Assembly: GCA_944359595.1 (NCBI GenBank)
Contig: CALVSV010000057.1
Location: forward strand, 1-9,988
Length of the DNA: 9,988 nt
DNA from: an uncultured Bacilli bacterium
GTDB taxonomy: Bacteria > Bacillota_I > Bacilli_A > RF39 > UBA660
Direction of reading: 5' to 3'
Shown piece after piece: positions 5,507 to 9,988 of the stretch (its first letter is position 1; every line of letters begins with the position of its first letter). A program made the position numbers and the translations under genes. The notes under the pieces were generated by a model. That model saw nothing but the letters and a program-made list of their open reading frames with translations. It had not been told where the DNA came from and made no database searches.

Positions 5507-6451
5507 ATGAATAATATATATTTAATATACGGAGAAGATAAGTATTTAATAAATTATAATATTAATAAAATAATTAAAAAGAATAAAGATTATAATAAAA
5601 TATATTATGATATGGAAAATACTAAGATAGAAGAAATAGTTGATGAATTAAATACTTATGGGTTATTTGGTAAAAAAATAGTAATAGTTAGGAATGCTAA
5701 ATTTTTGGCTAGATTAAAAGATGGATCTGAGATTGATTTAACATTATTACTTAAATATTTAGATAATATTAATAATGATTCTATATTGATTTTGAGTAAT
5801 GATAATATAGATAATAGTAAAAAGATAGTAAAGAAATTAAAAGAAGTAGGTACAGTTATTAAATGTGATAAATTAGAAAATAATGAACTGTATAATATGA
5901 TATTAAAAAAATTTATGATTGAAGGATATAAAATAGAAAAAAGAGCTATAGATGAAATAATTAAACGTACATTATCTGATATGAGTTTGATTAATTCTGA
6001 AATAAATAAGTTACTTATGTATAAAATAGATGAGAAGATAATTAGTTTTGATGACGTATGTGATTTAGTGTCTAAAAGAGAAGAAGATAATATATTTGAA
6101 CTTATTGATGCAGTTGTAGATAATGATAAGAAAAAAATATTTAGTATATATAAAATCTTAAGAGATGAGTTTAATTATGAACAAACAAAAATACTTATTA
6201 TGATCGCTAATCAATTCAGACTTTTATTACAAACTAAAATTATGATTAGTAATAACATTAATGAAGGTGATATAGCTAAATATTTAAAAGTACACCCGTA
6301 TAGAATAAAATTAGCTCATCAGAAAAGTAATAGACTAAGTATTGATATATTAAAAAAATATTTAAGTGATTTAGGAGAATTGGATTATAAAATTAAATCT
6401 GGTATAACAAATAAAAATTCTGCGTTAGAATTGTTTTTTATTAATTTATAA
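5507..6451 (+). CDS. holA: DNA polymerase III delta subunit HolA
   Basis: HolA is the wrench subunit of the clamp loader. It opens the beta sliding clamp and works with delta prime and tau/gamma at the replication fork. The protein has 314 residues from the ATG, slightly short for the usual 330-345. It starts with the family pattern NIYLIYGEDKYLI, followed by GLFGKKIVIVRNAKFLA, which corresponds to the slF..rvvvv.n region holding the clamp-binding elements. Next come DNIDNSKKIVKKLK with a degenerate AAA+ fold lacking Walker motifs (expected for delta), LINSEINKLLMY, and the C-terminal collar domain with REEDNIFELIDAVV and NQFRLLLQTKIM. The downstream tseB-like gene starts 14 bases after the stop. 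It has its own promoter and heads the downstream gene run. Codon use is extremely C-poor, like its downstream neighbours. Confidence 0.92.
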   Translation: MNNIYLIYGEDKYLINYNINKIIKKNKDYNKIYYDMENTKIEEIVDELNTYGLFGKKIVIVRNAKFLARLKDGSEIDLTLLLKYLDNINNDSILILSNDNIDNSKKIVKKLKEVGTVIKCDKLENNELYNMILKKFMIEGYKIEKRAIDEIIKRTLSDMSLINSEINKLLMYKIDEKIISFDDVCDLVSKREEDNIFELIDAVVDNDKKKIFSIYKILRDEFNYEQTKILIMIANQFRLLLQTKIMISNNINEGDIAKYLKVHPYRIKLAHQKSNRLSIDILKKYLSDLGELDYKIKSGITNKNSALELFFINL

Positions 6452-6465
6452 TTTGGAGGATAATT

Positions 6466-6897
6466 ATGAAGAAGATGATAATTTCTATTGTTGCGATTGC
6501 GATTATTTTAGTTGTAGTAGTTTTTTGTGTTAATTTTTTAGCGACTAATAAAAGAAGTAAAAATTTAGAAGATGTTAAGAATGCATTTATTATAAATAAT
6601 GCTAATGTAGATAGTGTAAATAGTGTTAATGTATATTATGGAGATAAAACCTATTATGTGATTAACTATACATCTAATAAAGAAGAATGTATTAGTGTTA
6701 TTGATGATAAAGAAAAACATTATATTGATTATAAAAAGAGTGAGTTGTATAAAATAGATGAGGAAGATTATGTTATTGGATATAAATATGATAAATTGGT
6801 GTATGAAGTTAAAGAAGAAGTAAAAGATGGATTTAATTATATATATTATGATGCTTTAACAGGAGATTTAATAAAAAAAGTACAACTAGATAAATAG
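6466..6897 (+). CDS. TseB/YpmB-like membrane-anchored protein (DUF5590 type)
   Basis: The 143-residue protein has one N-terminal membrane segment (about 4-27) followed by an extracytoplasmic domain. It resembles Bacillus subtilis YpmB, renamed TseB, which is linked to the elongasome transpeptidase PBP2A. Supporting features are the size, an N-in signal anchor, the YYGDKTYYVINYTSNKEE region matching the vG...YyVv.g.d..g pattern, and the end YEVKEEV...YIYYDALTGDLIKKV (in TseB, WEV.y.d......yvdf.tG.i.k). The Trp of WEV is Tyr here. Position just before dnaD matches B. subtilis, where ypmB precedes aspB and dnaD; aspB is absent here. A strong GGAGGA (6455-6460) lies five bases from the ATG. Similarity is moderate, so the function is inferred mainly from domain layout and gene order. 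Confidence 0.68.
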   Translation: MKKMIISIVAIAIILVVVVFCVNFLATNKRSKNLEDVKNAFIINNANVDSVNSVNVYYGDKTYYVINYTSNKEECISVIDDKEKHYIDYKKSELYKIDEEDYVIGYKYDKLVYEVKEEVKDGFNYIYYDALTGDLIKKVQLDK

Positions 6898-6909
6898 GGA
6901 AGTGGTATT

Positions 6910-7572
6910 ATGAGTATGAGTAAAACAGAGAAACTTATTAATTATATGCAGATGGAAGATATCGTTATTCCTAAAATATTGTTTTTTAATTATAAGAAAT
7001 TTAATATTACTGATGAAGAATTTATTGTATTAATATATTTAATAAATAATAGATATGTTAATTATAATCCTAAAATTATAGCTAAAGAATTAAATATTAA
7101 AGTTAATAAATTATTAATCATTATTAATAATTTATGTGAAAAGCAAATTATTAATATAAAATTAGAAAAAAATGAAAATAATATCTTAGAAGAAAAACTG
7201 TGCTTTGATCTGTTGTATAGTAAACTTGCAATGACTATATTGGATAACGATAATGAAGATACACAAGTTATCGCAACTTCGTTATTTGAAAAGTTTGAAC
7301 AAGAATTTGGCAGAACGTTATCTCCTATGGAGTACGAAATAATAAATGGCTGGTTAAATAGTGGTTATAGTGAAGAAATAATAATTGAAGCTTTAAAAGA
7401 ATCTATATTTAGTGGAGTAAATAGCCTAAGATATATTGATAGAATACTTATAGAATGGAAGAAAAAGAAAATTAAGACAGCTGATGATGTTAAAAAAATT
7501 AGAAAAAGACATAAAGAAAAAAAAGATGAGACTGTTGAAATATTCGATTATGATTGGTTAAGCGGTGATTAA
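6910..7572 (+). CDS. dnaD: DnaD domain replication-initiation protein
   Basis: DnaD is a Bacillota primosome protein that binds DnaA and DNA and helps load the replicative helicase with DnaB and DnaI. The 220-residue protein has an N-terminal winged-helix region (about 15-100) and a C-terminal DnaB_2-type domain (about 120-196). The latter carries QEFGRTLSPMEYEIINGWL and the family signature YIDRILIEWKKKKIKTADDV (about 175-194). A basic tail (KKIRKRHKEKK) then an acidic end follow, as in relatives. GGGAAGTGG (6898-6906) precedes the ATG, and a second in-frame ATG two codons later cannot be excluded. It lies between the tseB-like gene and nth, the conserved B. subtilis neighbourhood, and its end reaches the ribosome binding site of nth. 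Confidence 0.92.
   Translation: MSMSKTEKLINYMQMEDIVIPKILFFNYKKFNITDEEFIVLIYLINNRYVNYNPKIIAKELNIKVNKLLIIINNLCEKQIINIKLEKNENNILEEKLCFDLLYSKLAMTILDNDNEDTQVIATSLFEKFEQEFGRTLSPMEYEIINGWLNSGYSEEIIIEALKESIFSGVNSLRYIDRILIEWKKKKIKTADDVKKIRKRHKEKKDETVEIFDYDWLSGD
7564..7569 (+). promoter_or_regulatory. Ribosome binding site GGTGAT that decides the nth start
   Basis: GGTGAT lies four bases before the GTG at 7574, the same arrangement as at ireB and holA. The in-frame GTG at 7565 lies inside this site and has no good site of its own, so 7574 is preferred. The difference is three residues. Confidence 0.5.
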
Positions 7573-7573
7573 A

Positions 7574-8206
7574 GTGGTTGAAAGAATTGAAAATTATTTG
7601 GATGAATTGTTTCCTGATCCTAGATGTGAACTTAATTATAATAAAGATTATGAACTTTTAATAGCTACTATGTTATCAGCGCAAACAACTGATAAAAGAG
7701 TTAATATGGTTACTTCAGTATTGTTTGATAAGTATGATACATTAGAAAAACTTGTAAATGCAGATATTAAAGATTTAGAAAGTATTATTAGAAGTGTTGG
7801 ATCATTTAGAAAAAAAGCACAATATATAAAGGGAATTTCTAAGGAACTTATAGAAAAATATGATGGTATTGTACCTAATAATAGAGATATACTTACTACA
7901 CTACCTGGTGTTGGTAGAAAAACTGCAAATGTAGTTTTAAGTAATATTTATAATTATCCGGCTATTGCGGTCGATACACATGTTGAAAGAGTATCTAAAA
8001 GGTTAGGAATGGCATTCAATAAAGACAATGTAGAAAAAGTAGAGATGAAACTTATGAAAAAAATAAAAAAAGAAAAATGGAGTAGAGTACATCACCAAAT
8101 GGTATTGTTTGGTAGATATCATTGTCGAGCAATATCACCTGATTGTTCTAATTGTAAAATTAGTGATATATGCAAATATTATAAAAAAAATAATAAAGGA
8201 GTTTAG
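7574..8206 (+). CDS. nth: Endonuclease III (Nth), base-excision repair glycosylase/AP lyase
   Basis: Nth removes oxidised pyrimidines from DNA and cleaves the resulting abasic site by beta-elimination. The 210-residue protein is full length. Features in order are LLIATMLSAQTTD (about 28-40), the helix-hairpin-helix LPGVGRKTANVVL with catalytic Lys near 116, IAVDTHVERVSKRLG with catalytic Asp near 134, HHQMVLFGRYHC, and a complete [4Fe-4S] cysteine set C-x6-C-x2-C-x5-C (about 184, 191, 194, 200). All key residues are present, so an active enzyme is expected. The start was chosen from the GGTGAT site; the longer reading from 7565 would overlap dnaD by eight bases. The dnaD-nth pair is conserved in Bacilli. 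Confidence 0.95.
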   Translation: MVERIENYLDELFPDPRCELNYNKDYELLIATMLSAQTTDKRVNMVTSVLFDKYDTLEKLVNADIKDLESIIRSVGSFRKKAQYIKGISKELIEKYDGIVPNNRDILTTLPGVGRKTANVVLSNIYNYPAIAVDTHVERVSKRLGMAFNKDNVEKVEMKLMKKIKKEKWSRVHHQMVLFGRYHCRAISPDCSNCKISDICKYYKKNNKGV

Positions 8207-8209
8207 AGT

Positions 8210-8902
8210 ATGGAATTATTATATGATATTATGTTTTATCTTCTATTATTTATTATATATTCATTTATAGGGTGGGTTATTGAAGTTATATATGTATATT
8301 ATGATGAAGATAAATTAGTTAATAGAGGATTTTTGATTGGTCCTTGTTGTCCAATATATGGAGTATCGTCAATCTTAATGATATTTTTATTAGATAAATA
8401 TAAACCTAATCTTGAAGTATTATTTGTTATGGCTGTACTTATTTGTACAATAACTGAATACTTAACTAGTTTAATAATGGAAAAATTATTTAATACTAGA
8501 TGGTGGGATTATTCTAAGCAAAAATTTAATTTAAATGGAAGAATTTGTTTAAAAACTTCTATTGCTTTTGGTTTGTTGGGTGTGTTATTAATATATGTTA
8601 TTAATCCATTTATATCATCATTATTATTGAAGTTTAATCCAATTGTTTTAATTGTAGTAAGTAGTATATTTTTAATAGTATTTTTAATTGATTTATGTAT
8701 TTCATTTAATATTATATCTAAGTTGGAGTTAAATCAAGTATTATTAAAAATAGATAACACAGATACTATTAGTAGAAAAGTAAGAGAGAAAATTGCATCT
8801 AAATCAATACTTATGAAAAGACTAATTAATGCTTTTCCTGGATTTAAAATTACCAATATAAATAAAATAAAAGAAAGAATAAAGAAGAAAAAGAAAAAAT
8901 AG
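8210..8902 (+). CDS. Putative membrane protein, CmpB/ABC-transporter-permease-like family (PF06541 type)
   Basis: The 230-residue protein has about five membrane segments (about 5-30, 44-62, 68-92, 112-140, 144-170) and a cytoplasmic basic tail ending in six lysines. Family signatures are YSFIGWVIEVIY, LVNRGFLIGPCCPIYG (about 36-51), TEYLTSLIMEKLF and WWDYS...FNLNGRICL (about 98-113). These match the family named ABC_trans_CmpB or putative ABC transporter permease. No ATPase partner is nearby and the transporter role is unproven, so the name should not be taken as function. The conserved charged and aromatic residues near membrane edges could suggest an enzyme or scaffold, which is speculation. 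AAAGGAG at 8195-8201 inside the nth 3' end precedes the ATG by eight bases. It lies three bases after nth and 15 bases before smc, so it is probably co-transcribed. Confidence 0.82.
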   Translation: MELLYDIMFYLLLFIIYSFIGWVIEVIYVYYDEDKLVNRGFLIGPCCPIYGVSSILMIFLLDKYKPNLEVLFVMAVLICTITEYLTSLIMEKLFNTRWWDYSKQKFNLNGRICLKTSIAFGLLGVLLIYVINPFISSLLLKFNPIVLIVVSSIFLIVFLIDLCISFNIISKLELNQVLLKIDNTDTISRKVREKIASKSILMKRLINAFPGFKITNINKIKERIKKKKKK

Positions 8903-8917
8903 ACAAGGTGTGGTAAT

Positions 8918-9988
8918 ATGTATTTAAAACAAATAAAGGCTTTAGGGTTTAAATCTTTTGCAGACGAAGTAAATATCGAGATGTCAAAAAATATAACAGG
9001 CATAGTAGGTCCAAATGGTAGTGGTAAAAGTAACGTTGTAGACGCAATTAAATGGGTGCTTGGCGAACAATCAATTAAAAACTTACGTGGAGAAGGAGCT
9101 ATGAGCGATATAATATTTTCTGGATCTTCTAAAAGAAAAAGTGCAAACTTTTCATCTGTCACACTAGTTTTTGATAATTCAGATAAGCATTTACCTATAG
9201 ATTATAGTGAAGTATCTATTAAAAGAACCTTATATAAAGATGGTGAAAACGAGTATTATTTAAACAATAACAAATGTAGATTAAAAGATATATTAGAACT
9301 TATAATAGATAGTGGTATTGAAAAGGATTCATTAAATATTATTGGTCAAGGAGAAATACAAAACATAATAAATAATAAAAATGGGGATAGACGTATTATC
9401 TTTGATAGCGCCGCTGGTGTTTTAAAATATAAAAAGCGTAAAGAAGAAGCAATAAAAAAATTAGAAAAAACGCATGATAACTTGTCCAGAGTAAACGATA
9501 TTATAAATGAATTAGAAACACAAATTAAGCCTTTAAAAGAACAAAAAGATATTGCTAAAAAATATTTAGAAGTTAAAAGTGAATTAGAAAAATTAGATGT
9601 TTCTGTTATTACTAAAAAAATTACAGAAATAAATGCATCATATAATAATCATAAAGAAGAGTTAAATATATTAAATAAAAAATTAGCTAATATAAATACT
9701 ATAAATGTTGATGAAGATGCAACTTTAGTTAGTAAGAGAACAGAATTAATTAAAATAGATAAAAGTATACAAGAACTTAATAAAAGTCTTATAGAAGTTA
9801 GTAGTAATGTCGAAAAATTAAAGGGTGAGAAAGCTTTATTATTAGAACGAGTTAAAAACTCCAATGAAAATGACAAAATTAGATTAGAAAAAGAAGAAGA
9901 AATATTATCATTAAATAATAAATTAGATTTATTAAATAAAAATATTGATAGTAATAATAGTAAAATAAATGATATAAAAAATAATATT
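8918..9988 (+). CDS. smc: Chromosome segregation protein SMC, N-terminal part (3' end outside window)
   Basis: SMC forms the ATP-dependent condensin-like complex with ScpA and ScpB that organises and segregates the chromosome. The frame is open from the ATG at 8918 to the window edge (357 codons of a usual ~1180). It begins MYLKQIKALGFKSFADEVNI and has Walker A GPNGSGKSN (31-39), KWVLGEQS (45-52), LRGEGAMSDIIFSG (56-69), the Q-loop GQGEIQNI (143-150), and RRIIFDSAAGVLKYKKRK. The N-terminal coiled coil, rich in Lys/Glu/Leu heptads, runs from about 165 onward. The signature motif, Walker B, hinge and C-terminal head are not in the window. AAGG (8905-8908) lies nine bases before the ATG. Upstream is the CmpB-like gene rather than rnc, which often precedes smc in Bacillota. 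Confidence 0.96.
   Translation, partial: MYLKQIKALGFKSFADEVNIEMSKNITGIVGPNGSGKSNVVDAIKWVLGEQSIKNLRGEGAMSDIIFSGSSKRKSANFSSVTLVFDNSDKHLPIDYSEVSIKRTLYKDGENEYYLNNNKCRLKDILELIIDSGIEKDSLNIIGQGEIQNIINNKNGDRRIIFDSAAGVLKYKKRKEEAIKKLEKTHDNLSRVNDIINELETQIKPLKEQKDIAKKYLEVKSELEKLDVSVITKKITEINASYNNHKEELNILNKKLANINTINVDEDATLVSKRTELIKIDKSIQELNKSLIEVSSNVEKLKGEKALLLERVKNSNENDKIRLEKEEEILSLNNKLDLLNKNIDSNNSKINDIKNNI

Noticed and set aside
6447..6452. TATAAT just before the tseB-like gene
   Set aside because: No TG extension or usable -35, and initiation would fall inside the ribosome binding site; expected by chance in such AT-rich DNA.
8734..9162. Minus-strand ORF of 142 codons
   Set aside because: Antisense to the CmpB-like gene tail and the smc head, both with clear motifs; the Phe run mirrors the poly-Lys tail.
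9649..9876. Minus-strand ORF of 75 codons
   Set aside because: Antisense to the smc coiled coil; hydrophobic appearance comes from complementing Lys/Glu/Asn codons.

Overview
The window comes from a very AT-rich (about a quarter G+C by eye), low-GC Gram-positive bacterium (Bacillota). TGA is used as a stop (miaA, ireB, DUF192 gene) and TGG for Trp, so it does not use the Mycoplasma code. MltG, a TagO/WecA-type transferase and a TseB-like protein imply a cell wall. Gene content and order (ireB-ruvX-DUF1292-mltG-trmR; tseB-like, dnaD, nth) are those of Bacilli. An uncultured gut Bacilli lineage (RF39/Erysipelotrichia-like) fits best, but that is inference.

Layout. Positions 1-1619 hold the 3' part of miaA (tRNA i6A37 synthesis) and tagO/wecA (first step of undecaprenyl-linked glycan synthesis). 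Positions 1664-4371 hold one compact operon: ireB, ruvX, a DUF1292 gene, mltG and trmR. It starts at an extended -10 promoter and ends at an intrinsic terminator. A perfect 8-bp hairpin sits between the DUF1292 gene and mltG.

Positions 4372-5450 form an island between the conserved blocks. A plus-strand gene for a membrane-anchored extracytoplasmic protein (4467-5116) is split by a -1 frameshift, so ordinary ORF calling misses it. A convergent minus-strand DUF192 gene (5137-5400) faces it, and the two share a bidirectional terminator.

Positions 5470-9988 hold a second plus-strand run: holA, tseB-like, dnaD, nth, a CmpB-like membrane protein gene and the 5' part of smc. It mixes replication, repair, chromosome organisation and envelope functions, and the close spacing suggests co-transcription. 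The holA and DUF192 promoters are back to back.

Several starts were moved from the longest ORF to agree with ribosome binding sites (tagO, mltG, DUF192 gene, holA, nth). No rRNA, tRNA, CRISPR array, insertion sequence or phage gene was seen. Most of the window is ordinary core-genome sequence; the unusual content is the island and a few regulatory or slippage-prone sites.
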